Assembly: GCA_018268715.1 (NCBI GenBank) | Contig: JAFDVZ010000007.1 | Span: 980,942 to 1,031,164 of the forward strand | DNA length: 50,223 nt | Source of the DNA: Acidobacteriota bacterium | Lineage (GTDB): Bacteria; Acidobacteriota; Terriglobia; Bryobacterales; Bryobacteraceae | Direction: 5' to 3' | Part shown: in pieces, positions 1 through 7,324 of the stretch | Position numbering within the stretch: position 1 is the stretch's first letter | Layout: every line of letters starts with the position of its first letter | Program-made: the position numbers and the translations under genes | The notes under the pieces: generated by a model | What the model was told of the DNA's origin: nothing | The model's database searches: none | The model's input: the letters and a program-made list of their open reading frames with translations, nothing else

Positions 1-612
<612 letters not shown>

Positions 613-621
613 TCAATTACG

Positions 622-912
622 CTACTTTTCCAGAATCCCGAGGACTTCGTCCTCGCGCATGATCAGGTACTCGTTGCCGTCGAGTTTAATCTCGCTGCCG
701 GAGTACTTGCCGAACAGGATGCGGTCGCCGGGCTTCACATCCAGCGCGGACACCGTGCCGTCATCCAGACGCTTGCCCTTGCCAACGGCAACGACTTCGC
801 CTTCCTGCGGCTTTTCCTTCGCGGTGTCGGGGATGTACAGACCACCGATCTTGGTTTCCTGCTCCTCGAGTCTTTTTACGACGATTCGATCGTAAAGCGG
901 ACGTACGTTCAT
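622..912 (-). CDS. groES: Co-chaperonin GroES
   Basis: Heptameric 10-kDa lid of the GroEL folding chamber; cytoplasmic. The 96-residue protein starts [19 protein letters not shown] and contains the mobile-loop region ([18 protein letters not shown]) and the [25 protein letters not shown] core typical of the family at full length. An upstream in-frame ATG at 927 would add five residues, but the ATG at 912 has GGAGG 8 nt upstream and matches the family N-terminus, so it is preferred. It is first gene of the groES-groEL operon, behind a CIRCE-like element. Confidence 0.98.
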   Translation of the reverse strand: MNVRPLYDRIVVKRLEEQETKIGGLYIPDTAKEKPQEGEVVAVGKGKRLDDGTVSALDVKPGDRILFGKYSGSEIKLDGNEYLIMREDEVLGILEK

Positions 913-991
913 ACTTCTTGCCTCCAAAGTATTGATTGGAAGAGTTACTTTCGAAACCTTCGAGCCCGGGATTGGGCTCCGAGGACTATTA

Positions 992-1018
992 TTAGCACAC
1001 TCCGGCGAGGAGTGACAA
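992..1018 (-). promoter_or_regulatory. CIRCE-like HrcA operator overlapping the groES promoter
   Basis: Read on the plus strand, TTAGCACAC-N9-GAGTGACAA matches the CIRCE consensus TTAGCACTC-N9-GAGTGCTAA with one mismatch in the left arm and two in the right; the 9-nt spacer is exact. On the minus strand the same bases hold a plausible promoter: TTGTCA (1018-1013), 18-nt spacer, TAATAA (994-989). Repressor bound here would block RNA polymerase. HrcA control is inferred; no hrcA gene is in the window. Confidence 0.75.
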
Positions 1019-1104
1019 CAGAAATCCGTAAGGTTCTGATAAAACGAGTGTTACGAATCGTTAACAGAGATTAAGATCCGGCCGGAGGGCCCCGGGAGAA
1101 CGCC

Positions 1105-2028
1105 TCACCGCCCCGTTTGGACCTTCCCGGCGGCCCCTCGCTGGGCGAATTTCACCGAAACTTCCAGCGCCGCGAGCGTCGAATCCAGCAGCGGTTCCGG
1201 CCGGTTCTGCCCCTGCGGGCCCATGCAGAAGTCATGGTATCCGTTCTCGTAGATTTCCATGGTGACGTCCTTGCCCGCCTTGGTCAGCATCTCGTGCAGC
1301 GGACGATCCAGGTTGATCAGCGAGTCCGCCGTGCCGACCAGAATCAGCATCGGAGTCTGAATGGTGGCGATATTCCGCTTCGCCAGCTCATCGTTGATCT
1401 TCATGTCCTTCCAACGGTCCGGCCCGTTGCCGAACGTGGCGCCCATGAAATTGATCGGCGCCGGCGCGCCCAGAATCGCGCCCTGGACCGTGGTGCGGCT
1501 GATCATGTGCGTCACCACGTCGCCGCCCAGGCTGACGCCGTACAGCGTGATCCGGTTCTTGTCCACATACGGCAGCGAGCGCACGTACTCGAGCACCGCC
1601 AGCCCGTCGTCGACGTAGGTGATGTCCTCGCGTTTGACGCCGGAGCCGGTCGGAAACGCTCCGCCCCGGTAGTCGGCCGACACCACCACGAAGCCCTCCT
1701 GCAGGAAGCGCTCCCACACAGGCCCACCGGTGGTTCCCAGCACCCATCCCACAATCTGATCCATGCCGCGGCCGCCGGGAGCGCCGTGGAAATGCAGCAG
1801 GACGGGGAACGGCCCGTCGCCCTTCGGCTTTCTCAGCGCGGCGGCGACATACAGTCCGTCGCGCGTCTTGATGTAGAGCTTCTGAACCGGAGAAACCGTC
1901 TCGCTCACCACGCGGATGTACTTGTCGTGAGGTAGCGGGGTCGCGCTGCCGGGGTTGTTGTGGATTTCAGCCATCGAAAGGAGGGAAGTGAAGAGGAGGA
2001 CAAATAACGGCTTGGTCATCCTCTTCAC
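1105..2028 (-). CDS. Exported alpha/beta hydrolase (prolyl oligopeptidase/dienelactone hydrolase-like)
   Basis: Probable secreted or periplasmic serine hydrolase; substrate unknown. The 307-residue protein has a hydrophobic N-terminus (about residues 6-20) that looks like a Sec signal. The fold markers are HFHGAPGG (oxyanion region, near 79-86), the nucleophile elbow GVSLGG with Ser166, an acid at Asp235 (VGTADS) and His265 (NGYHDF). This order and spacing are those of the peptidase S9/DLH type alpha/beta hydrolases. It is last in the gntR-slipin operon, 6 bp after the preceding stop. The start is uncertain: GTG at 2028 or ATG at 2019, neither with a convincing ribosome-binding site, suggesting translational coupling. 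Confidence 0.85.
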   Translation of the reverse strand: MKRMTKPLFVLLFTSLLSMAEIHNNPGSATPLPHDKYIRVVSETVSPVQKLYIKTRDGLYVAAALRKPKGDGPFPVLLHFHGAPGGRGMDQIVGWVLGTTGGPVWERFLQEGFVVVSADYRGGAFPTGSGVKREDITYVDDGLAVLEYVRSLPYVDKNRITLYGVSLGGDVVTHMISRTTVQGAILGAPAPINFMGATFGNGPDRWKDMKINDELAKRNIATIQTPMLILVGTADSLINLDRPLHEMLTKAGKDVTMEIYENGYHDFCMGPQGQNRPEPLLDSTLAALEVSVKFAQRGAAGKVQTGR

Positions 2029-2034
2029 TGTGTT

Positions 2035-2328
2035 TCAACGGATGCCCGCGACGCAACCGGGCGCCTCGACGAGGCCTTTCACGGGGGCCTCGCCGCCGCT
2101 GTCGCCGATGACGCCCGTATATCGGCGGCCCCCTGCTTCGATCTGAACGAGCGCGGTGGCGCGGCCGTTATCGGGCGGCGCCCAGGTGAGGCGAACCCCA
2201 CCCAGCTCCAAGCTCACCCCATGGCTGACGGAGTCGAGCGCTGAACGCCCGATCGCCGGCCCGGCGTCCCATCCCAGCACGATGGCGGCTATCACCGCTG
2301 CCGCCGGCATGATCCATCGGAGTCCCAT
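2035..2328 (-). CDS. Small membrane-anchored or exported protein of unknown function
   Basis: A 97-residue protein I cannot assign to a family. It has one N-terminal hydrophobic helix (about residues 5-20), then a short polar domain with LELGGVRLTW and ALVQIEAGGRRYTG, which reads like a small beta-rich periplasmic domain. ATG at 2328 is chosen over the adjacent GTG at 2331 because GGAGG lies 5 nt upstream of it. It sits 13 bp after the slipin stop and 6 bp before the hydrolase start, so it is co-transcribed with both and may assist the slipin at the membrane (inference). Confidence 0.6.
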   Translation of the reverse strand: MGLRWIMPAAAVIAAIVLGWDAGPAIGRSALDSVSHGVSLELGGVRLTWAPPDNGRATALVQIEAGGRRYTGVIGDSGGEAPVKGLVEAPGCVAGIR

Positions 2329-2341
2329 CACCGCCTCCAGC

Positions 2342-3259
2342 CTATTGCGGCGGGCGGTTCAAGGAGGTTGTGCCCAGCAGACCGCCCAAGCCCATCGTCT
2401 CCACCGCCGACGAAGGCACGATCACCATGGAGCCCTTCTCCTTGATCGCCTCGTACAGCATGTTCATGGCGCGCAGATGCAGCGCCGTCGGATTGTTCAC
2501 GTACACCGCGGAAGCCTTGTTGAACTTCTCGGCGATCTCCGTCTCCGCCGTGCCCAGGATGATGCGCGCCTGCCGCTCTCGCTCGGCCTGCGCCTGCCGC
2601 GACATGGCGTCCTCAAGCGCCTGCGGAATGTGCACGTCGCGGATCTCCACCGAGTGCACCGTGATCCCCCACGGATTCGTCTTCTCATCGAGGATCCGCT
2701 GCAACTCATGCCCCAGCGTCTCGCGTTCGGTGATCATCTGCGCCAACTCATGACGTCCGATCGATTCCCGTAGCGCCGTCTGTGCGCTCAGCGTGATGGC
2801 CTTGTCGAAGTCGGCAACCTCCAGCAGCGCCTTCTCGACGTTCCACACCACCCAGAACACGATGGCGTCCACGTTCACCGGCACCGTGTCGCGCGTCAGC
2901 GCGGATTCCGCCGTCACATCGGTGACCCGCACCCTCTGGTCGACGAAGCGCCCGATCGAATCGATCACGGGCACGATCATGAACAGGCCGGGTCCCCGGA
3001 GCCCCTTGTACCTGCCGAGCCGCAGCAGCACCGCCTTCTCCCACTGTTTGGCCACCTTGATGGCGAACAGGAAGTACATGCCCGCCAGAATGCCGGCGAT
3101 CATGAAGGCCGGCTGGTCGTACAGCACCGTGAACGGAACCGCCGCCACTATGCACAATACGAAGACCGCCGCCCCGACCGGGCTCGCCTGCGCCCTCTTC
3201 TCGCGGATCCGTTCCCGACGGTCGCGAATCTCCTGGACGATTGTGTTGCACCCGCTCAT
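2342..3259 (-). CDS. SPFH/Band 7 protein, slipin (stomatin-like) family
   Basis: Membrane scaffold protein of the stomatin/prohibitin type, thought to organise membrane microdomains. The 305-residue sequence has a short charged N-terminus, a hydrophobic hairpin (about residues 28-68), then an SPFH domain with VLRLGRYKGLRGPGLF, VDQRVRVTDV, VPVNVDAIVFW and the coiled, charged QAERERQARIILGTAE segment characteristic of slipins. Its start overlaps the stop of the GntR gene by 4 bp (ATGA), so the two are translationally coupled. Bacterial slipins are often next to an NfeD partner; none is visible here, and the small protein downstream may take that place. Confidence 0.9.
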   Translation of the reverse strand: MSGCNTIVQEIRDRRERIREKRAQASPVGAAVFVLCIVAAVPFTVLYDQPAFMIAGILAGMYFLFAIKVAKQWEKAVLLRLGRYKGLRGPGLFMIVPVIDSIGRFVDQRVRVTDVTAESALTRDTVPVNVDAIVFWVVWNVEKALLEVADFDKAITLSAQTALRESIGRHELAQMITERETLGHELQRILDEKTNPWGITVHSVEIRDVHIPQALEDAMSRQAQAERERQARIILGTAETEIAEKFNKASAVYVNNPTALHLRAMNMLYEAIKEKGSMVIVPSSAVETMGLGGLLGTTSLNRPPQ

Positions 3260-3657
3260 GAGTTTTCTCCTTTGCCGGCGGGATACAGCTCCGCCATGCG
3301 ATCCAACACTTCCCGGACCGTAAAGCCGCCGGCGCCGGCCCTCGCCACGAACTCACCGATCATCTGGTTCAGTTGGCGATGGCGCTCGACTTCGTCCGGC
3401 TTCACCCTTTGATCCGCGATGAACGTGCCGGTTCCCTGTTGCGTCTGCAGGACCCCGCGGATCTCCAGCTCGCGGTAGGCGCGCACCACCGTATTCGGGT
3501 TGATGGTCAGGTCGACGGCGAGCTGCCGCACCGTCGGCAACTGGTCTCCCGCCCGTAACGCTCCCGAGGCGATCGCCCCCAGAACCTGATCGATTACTTG
3601 CCGGTACACTGGAACACCGCTTTTGAGATCCAACACGACTTGGAACCTCTCATTCAT
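3256..3657 (-). CDS. GntR-family transcriptional regulator, YtrA subfamily
   Basis: Short DNA-binding repressor of the YtrA type. The 133 residues comprise the winged helix (LPTVRQLAVDLTINPNTVVR, then RELEIRGVLQTQQGTGTFI, about residues 40-80) and a helical tail of about 50 residues, with no effector-binding domain; YtrA members commonly control membrane-protein operons. It leads the operon with the slipin. The ATG lies 5 nt after a perfect TATAAT, leaving no room for a Shine-Dalgarno sequence, so the mRNA is predicted to be leaderless. The promoter contains an inverted repeat, suggesting autoregulation. Confidence 0.92.
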   Translation of the reverse strand: MNERFQVVLDLKSGVPVYRQVIDQVLGAIASGALRAGDQLPTVRQLAVDLTINPNTVVRAYRELEIRGVLQTQQGTGTFIADQRVKPDEVERHRQLNQMIGEFVARAGAGGFTVREVLDRMAELYPAGKGENS

Positions 3658-3662
3658 CTGGT

Positions 3663-3690
3663 ATTATAGTGTACTAATGTTCTGGTACAA
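3663..3690 (-). promoter_or_regulatory. gntR promoter with embedded YtrA-type operator
   Basis: On the minus strand TTGTAC (3690-3685), a 16-nt spacer and TATAAT (3668-3663) form a strong promoter. The inverted repeat TGTAC-N10-GTACA occupies 3670-3689, that is, it overlaps the -35 box and fills the spacer. This is where an autorepressor would bind. The start codon is 5 nt after the -10 box. Confidence 0.75.
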
Positions 3691-3738
3691 GTCAAGCGGA
3701 AAACAAGTGAAATCGCTAAAACGAACCCAGCGATCGAC

Positions 3739-4707
3739 TCAGAACCCGATGTATTGGACTTCTTCTTCGATGGAGAAGCCGAACCGTTCCGCCACCCGGC
3801 GCTTCAGTTCGCCGATGATTCGCCGGAGCTGTGCGGCGGTTCCGGAGCCTTCGTTGTAGATGAGGTTGGCGTGGTAGTCCGCCACTCGGATGTCTCCGTC
3901 CGACATCCCCTTCGCGCCCACCTGTTCGAGGAACCAGGCGGACGGGACCTTCCCCTCAATCACGGTCTTCTCCGGCACCAGTCCCTGGACGGCCGGTGGC
4001 AGATCGGCCAGCAGCAGGTTCTTGAAGATGCTGCCGGCGCACTTCATCGTGGGCGGGTATTTCCGGTTGCGGATCTCGAGGATGCCGTCGGCCCGGGCCT
4101 TCAGTTCTCCAGCGTCTCCCGACTCCAGGCGCAGACTGACCGAAAGAATTATCCACTGCTTATTACGTTTGAAAGTGCTTTCACGGTAGCCGAACCCGCA
4201 TTCCGCGTTAGAACACGCCAAGACCCGCGCGCCGTCAAAGAACCGCACCTGTTCAACGGCGGCGGCGATCGACCGTCCATAGGCGCCCGCGTTACCGTAA
4301 ACCGCCGCGCCCACCGATCCGGGAATTCCGGTCATGACGTGAAGTCCGGCAAGGCCCCGCGCGATGGTGAAGTCCACCAGATCCTGCAAAAGCGCGCCGG
4401 CCGACGCTCGAACCGCCCCGTCCTCGCCGCCTTCGACGCGCGCCTCGGCCAGCCGCAGCACGACACCGTCGTAGCCCGCGTCGGCGACGATCAGGTTCGT
4501 CCCATTCCCAATCACGACGTGCGGCGACCCACTCGCCTGAACCCGGCTCAGCGCCTCGAGGAAGCCCGCCTCGCTCGCGCATTCAACGTACAGGCTGGCG
4601 GGCCCGCCGATTCCAAATCGGGTGTGCCGGCTTAGCGGTTCGTTGCGAAGTGCGGCGACGCCCGCGATGGCGGCGAGGTCATGGGACAACAAGGGTGCGA
4701 ACGGCAT
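3739..4707 (-). CDS. murB: UDP-N-acetylenolpyruvoylglucosamine reductase MurB
   Basis: FAD-dependent cytoplasmic enzyme that reduces UDP-GlcNAc-enolpyruvate to UDP-MurNAc in peptidoglycan synthesis. The 322-residue protein has the FAD-binding pieces RHTRFGIGGPA, VIGNGTNLIV and GIPGSVGAAVYGNAGAYG, the substrate-site Arg in GYRES (R174), the catalytic proton donor Ser226 in CAGSIFKN and the C-terminal Glu in SIEEEVQYIGF. It stands alone rather than in a dcw cluster. TATAAT is 8 nt upstream of ATG and no Shine-Dalgarno sequence is present, so transcription probably starts at or next to the start codon. Confidence 0.97.
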   Translation of the reverse strand: MPFAPLLSHDLAAIAGVAALRNEPLSRHTRFGIGGPASLYVECASEAGFLEALSRVQASGSPHVVIGNGTNLIVADAGYDGVVLRLAEARVEGGEDGAVRASAGALLQDLVDFTIARGLAGLHVMTGIPGSVGAAVYGNAGAYGRSIAAAVEQVRFFDGARVLACSNAECGFGYRESTFKRNKQWIILSVSLRLESGDAGELKARADGILEIRNRKYPPTMKCAGSIFKNLLLADLPPAVQGLVPEKTVIEGKVPSAWFLEQVGAKGMSDGDIRVADYHANLIYNEGSGTAAQLRRIIGELKRRVAERFGFSIEEEVQYIGF

Positions 4708-4759
4708 TCAACTGAATTATATGGGGCGGACGGAGACGTCCTGCGTGGGGAGATCCGGA

Positions 4760-4930
4760 TGCTACAATAAACGTAAGTACGTGGCGGGGGAAACGCTACA
4801 AAAAGGCGGCTCCGCTCGGTATGGGTTGTTGGGGAAAGGGTCGCCGAGCGGAGCCAAGCTGCTTTCTTATCTGAAGAGACGTCAGAATTGCGCCAGAGGT
4901 TCCATCCCGGGGCGCATTACCTGTTTTTTC
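4760..4930 (+). ncRNA. Candidate structured RNA (independent ncRNA or long 5' leader)
   Basis: The 314-bp gap between murB and the lipoprotein gene has no credible ORF but is rich in structure on the plus strand. An extended -10 (TGC then TACAAT, 4763-4768) could start an RNA near 4775. It would contain hairpin GTGGCG/CGCTAC (4781-4799), a perfect 12-bp stem GGCTCCGCTCGG/CCGAGCGGAGCC (4808-4819 with 4844-4855) and a TGCGCC/GGCGCA stem (about 4889-4915), then a run of six T at 4924-4929. I do not recognise the motif as a known riboswitch, tmRNA, SRP RNA or RNase P RNA. Acido-1 or 6S RNA remain possible. Coordinates are approximate. Confidence 0.35.
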
Positions 4931-4946
4931 TTGATCGACTCACAAC

Positions 4947-4966
4947 GAATTTCCTTCTGGAAATTC
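4947..4966. promoter_or_regulatory. Perfect 8-bp inverted repeat upstream of the lipoprotein gene
   Basis: GAATTTCC-TTCT-GGAAATTC is a perfect palindrome with a 4-nt centre, AT-rich against a GC-rich background. It lies 57 bp before the lipoprotein start. It could be an operator or an RNA hairpin in the leader; no regulator can be named. Confidence 0.4.
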
Positions 4967-5022
4967 CTCGTCTCGCAGGTCCGGTCAAACAACATCATAG
5001 ATTGAAGAGGATTGAACGCAAA

Positions 5023-5640
5023 ATGAAGTTTGTAGGGACGCTCCTGGTCCTGATCGCGCTGGTCGGTTGTTCGGACGCGCCGAAGTCCGCGCCCGCCGCG
5101 GAAGAGAAGAAAGCGGCGCCGAAGGCGCTGGAACCCCTCACCGGGCGCCAGGCCTACCAGCAGATGTACGTTTCAGCACGCGCATGGGCGCCGGACGCTC
5201 AGCCATTGCAGTTGAAGAGCCTGCAGTTGCAGGAAGTGAAGGCCGCGCCCGGCAAGGCCGGCGCCTGGCAGTGCACTTTCGTTTCTCCGGGCCGCGGACG
5301 CGCAAAGGTCTACACCTGGTCCGCCGAGGAATCCACCGGCAACCTGCATAAGGGCGTATTCGCCGGGCAGGAAGACAGCTATTCGCCCAACCGCCAGATG
5401 CTGCCCTACCTGACCGCCGCGATCAAGGCTGATTCGGACGAGGCTTACCAGGAAGCGATGAAGAAGAGCAAGGAGTTCGAGAAGAAGTTGGAAGGCGTGC
5501 CGGTCAACTTCACGCTCGAACAGACTCCTCGCTTCCCCAGCCTGGTGTGGCGCGTCTTCTGGGGCGAATCGGTCAGCTCCAGCACCTACACTGTTTTTGT
5601 GAACGCCACGACGGGCCAGTTCCTCGAACGCGTTCGCTAA
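5023..5640 (+). CDS. Putative lipoprotein of unknown function
   Basis: A 205-residue exported protein. The N-terminus MKFVGTLLVLIALVGC is a lipoprotein signal with lipobox LVGC (Cys16), followed by an Ala/Lys/Glu-rich linker. The mature part has alternating beta-like segments (WQCTFVSPGRGRAKVYTW, VWRVFWGESVSSSTYTVFVN) and ends TTGQFLERVR, which resembles a PepSY-like fold, though I would not assign it. The ATG at 5023 is preferred over an upstream ATG at 4888 because it gives a proper signal peptide; GAAGAGG lies 12 nt upstream, a rather long spacing. It is followed by a GC-rich hairpin and the carbonic anhydrase gene. Confidence 0.75.
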   Translation: MKFVGTLLVLIALVGCSDAPKSAPAAEEKKAAPKALEPLTGRQAYQQMYVSARAWAPDAQPLQLKSLQLQEVKAAPGKAGAWQCTFVSPGRGRAKVYTWSAEESTGNLHKGVFAGQEDSYSPNRQMLPYLTAAIKADSDEAYQEAMKKSKEFEKKLEGVPVNFTLEQTPRFPSLVWRVFWGESVSSSTYTVFVNATTGQFLERVR

Positions 5641-5654
5641 CACCTCAGGATCCC

Positions 5655-5678
5655 GGGCCGCCCCCCGACGGGCGGCCC
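5655..5678 (+). terminator. GC-rich hairpin after the lipoprotein gene
   Basis: GGGCCGCCC-N6-GGGCGGCCC makes a perfect 9-bp stem starting 15 nt after the lipoprotein stop. There is no T-tract, so it is a weak or factor-assisted terminator at best, or an mRNA 3'-end stabiliser. Confidence 0.4.
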
Positions 5679-5775
5679 AACCCGCAACCTTTCTCCGACG
5701 CGAGACGAAGTGCGCGCCAGACGCTGCCTAGCCCGGGTGCGCCATTCGAGATCAACGGCTCAGAGAGGAATCCTC

Positions 5776-6417
5776 ATGCTCAAGGCCCTGCTGCTCACGG
5801 CTGTCGCCGCCTCATTCTCATTCGCTGCTGAACCTGCCGCCGGCCCCGATCCGGACGTCGCCCTCAAAGTCCTGCTTACCGGCAACCGGCGTTTTGTCGC
5901 CGGTCGCGCCACCCATCCCCATCAGACGCTGGCCCGGCTTCGAGAGCTGTCCAAAGGACAGCACCCCTCGGCCGTCATTCTGAGTTGCGCGGATTCGCGC
6001 GTGGCGCCTGAACTGCTTTTCGACCAGGGACTGGGCGATGTGTTCATTGTTCGCGTGGCGGGGAACATTTTGGACGATGAGAACCTGGGAAGCATCGAAT
6101 ACGCCGTCGAGCATTTAGGCACAAGGCTGATCGTCGTGCTCGGTCACCAGCGGTGCGGAGCCGTGTCGGCGGCTGTTCAGGGCGGCAAACCCGCCGGGCA
6201 TGTCGGCAAACTGGTCGAGGATATTCAGCCCTCGGTCGAGGCGACGAAGGGTAAGCCGGGCGACGCCGTCGAGAACGCCATGCGGGCCAACGTACTTCGA
6301 ATGGTTTCGCTGATCGCCGATGACGAGACGCTCGGGCCTGTCATCAAGGAAGGCAAAGTGAAAGTGGTCGGCGCCCGTTACGACCTCGACAACGGCCGCG
6401 TCGAGCTGGTGAAGTAA
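5776..6417 (+). CDS. Exported beta-class carbonic anhydrase
   Basis: Zinc enzyme interconverting CO2 and bicarbonate. The 213-residue protein has a Sec signal (about residues 1-19, MLKALLLTAVAASFSFAA), so it acts in the periplasm. Beta-CA markers are complete: the SCADSR motif with Cys71, Asp73 and Arg75, then GHQRCG with His124 and Cys127, giving the Cys2His zinc site with the Asp-Arg dyad. The start is ATG at 5776 with AGAGGA upstream; an upstream ATG at 5710 would bury the signal peptide. Most bacterial beta-CAs are cytoplasmic, so the signal peptide is notable, though exported members are known. Confidence 0.93.
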   Translation: MLKALLLTAVAASFSFAAEPAAGPDPDVALKVLLTGNRRFVAGRATHPHQTLARLRELSKGQHPSAVILSCADSRVAPELLFDQGLGDVFIVRVAGNILDDENLGSIEYAVEHLGTRLIVVLGHQRCGAVSAAVQGGKPAGHVGKLVEDIQPSVEATKGKPGDAVENAMRANVLRMVSLIADDETLGPVIKEGKVKVVGARYDLDNGRVELVK

Positions 6418-6454
6418 GCGAGTGCCGCTTCGGTCCGCCTCTGTACAATAGGGC

Positions 6455-7318
6455 ATGCGCTTTTGGCCCTCTTTGGCGTTGGCGGCGGTGTGCCTGGCGG
6501 CCGGCAACTACCAGACTTCCATCGAATCGTGGCGCAAGGACCGTGAGCAGAAGCTCAAGGCCCCGGACGGCTGGCTCTCCGTCGCCGGACTGTTCTGGCT
6601 GAAGGAAGGCGAGAACCCGATCGGCGCCGACCCGTCGTACACGGTGGTGTTGCCCCCGAAGCGCTCGCCCGCCCTGGTGGGGGCCTTCGACCTGAAGGCC
6701 GGCAAAGTCGGGTTCCGCATCGCGCCGAAGGTCCACGTGACGGTGAACGGGAAGCCGGTGCTGACGGCCGCCATGAAGCCCGATTCCGAGGGTAAGCCCG
6801 ACATTCTCCAGTTTGGCGACTTTACGATGTTCGTGATCAAGCGCGGCGGGCGTTATGCCGTCCGCCTGCGCGATCTGCACAGTCCGATGCGCCAGGAGTT
6901 CACCGGCCTGCACTGGTATCCGGTCAAAGAATCCTACCGGGTGGTGGCCAAGTGGCGCGCTTACCATCAGCCCCAGAAGATCGCGGTGCCGAACGTCCTG
7001 GGCGAGACCGAGTATGAGCCAAGCCCGGGCTATGCGGAGTTCACGTTGGCCGGACACGCCTATCGTCTGGATCCGGTTCTAGAAGGCGATCAGCTCTTTT
7101 TCATTTTTCGGGATCAGACCGCAGCCAAGACCACCTATGGATCGGGCCGCTTTCTATACGCCGATCTTCCCAAGGAAGGGAAGGTTGTGCTGGATTTCAA
7201 CAAGGCCTACAACCCGCCCTGCGCGTTCACGCCCTATGCGACCTGTCCGCTGCCGCCCAAGCAAAACCGTTTGCCGGTGCGAATCGAGGCGGGCGAGTTG
7301 CGCTACGGCAACCACTGA
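6455..7318 (+). CDS. DUF1684 domain protein, exported
   Basis: A 287-residue protein of the DUF1684 family, whose function is not established. It has a short signal-like N-terminus (MRFWPSLALAAVCLAAG), then the family's features: WRKDREQKLKAPDGWLSVAGLFWL near the start and the highly conserved C-terminal core FNKAYNPPCAFTPYATCPLPP. TACAAT is only 5 nt upstream of the ATG and there is no Shine-Dalgarno sequence, a leaderless arrangement. It is convergent with the next gene, 6 bp apart. Confidence 0.9.
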   Translation: MRFWPSLALAAVCLAAGNYQTSIESWRKDREQKLKAPDGWLSVAGLFWLKEGENPIGADPSYTVVLPPKRSPALVGAFDLKAGKVGFRIAPKVHVTVNGKPVLTAAMKPDSEGKPDILQFGDFTMFVIKRGGRYAVRLRDLHSPMRQEFTGLHWYPVKESYRVVAKWRAYHQPQKIAVPNVLGETEYEPSPGYAEFTLAGHAYRLDPVLEGDQLFFIFRDQTAAKTTYGSGRFLYADLPKEGKVVLDFNKAYNPPCAFTPYATCPLPPKQNRLPVRIEAGELRYGNH

Positions 7319-7324
7319 GCCGGC

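Noticed and set aside
4622-5005. 127-residue plus-strand frame overlapping murB and the structured gap
   Set aside because: No ribosome-binding site, no family features, half antisense to murB; the gap is better explained by RNA structure.
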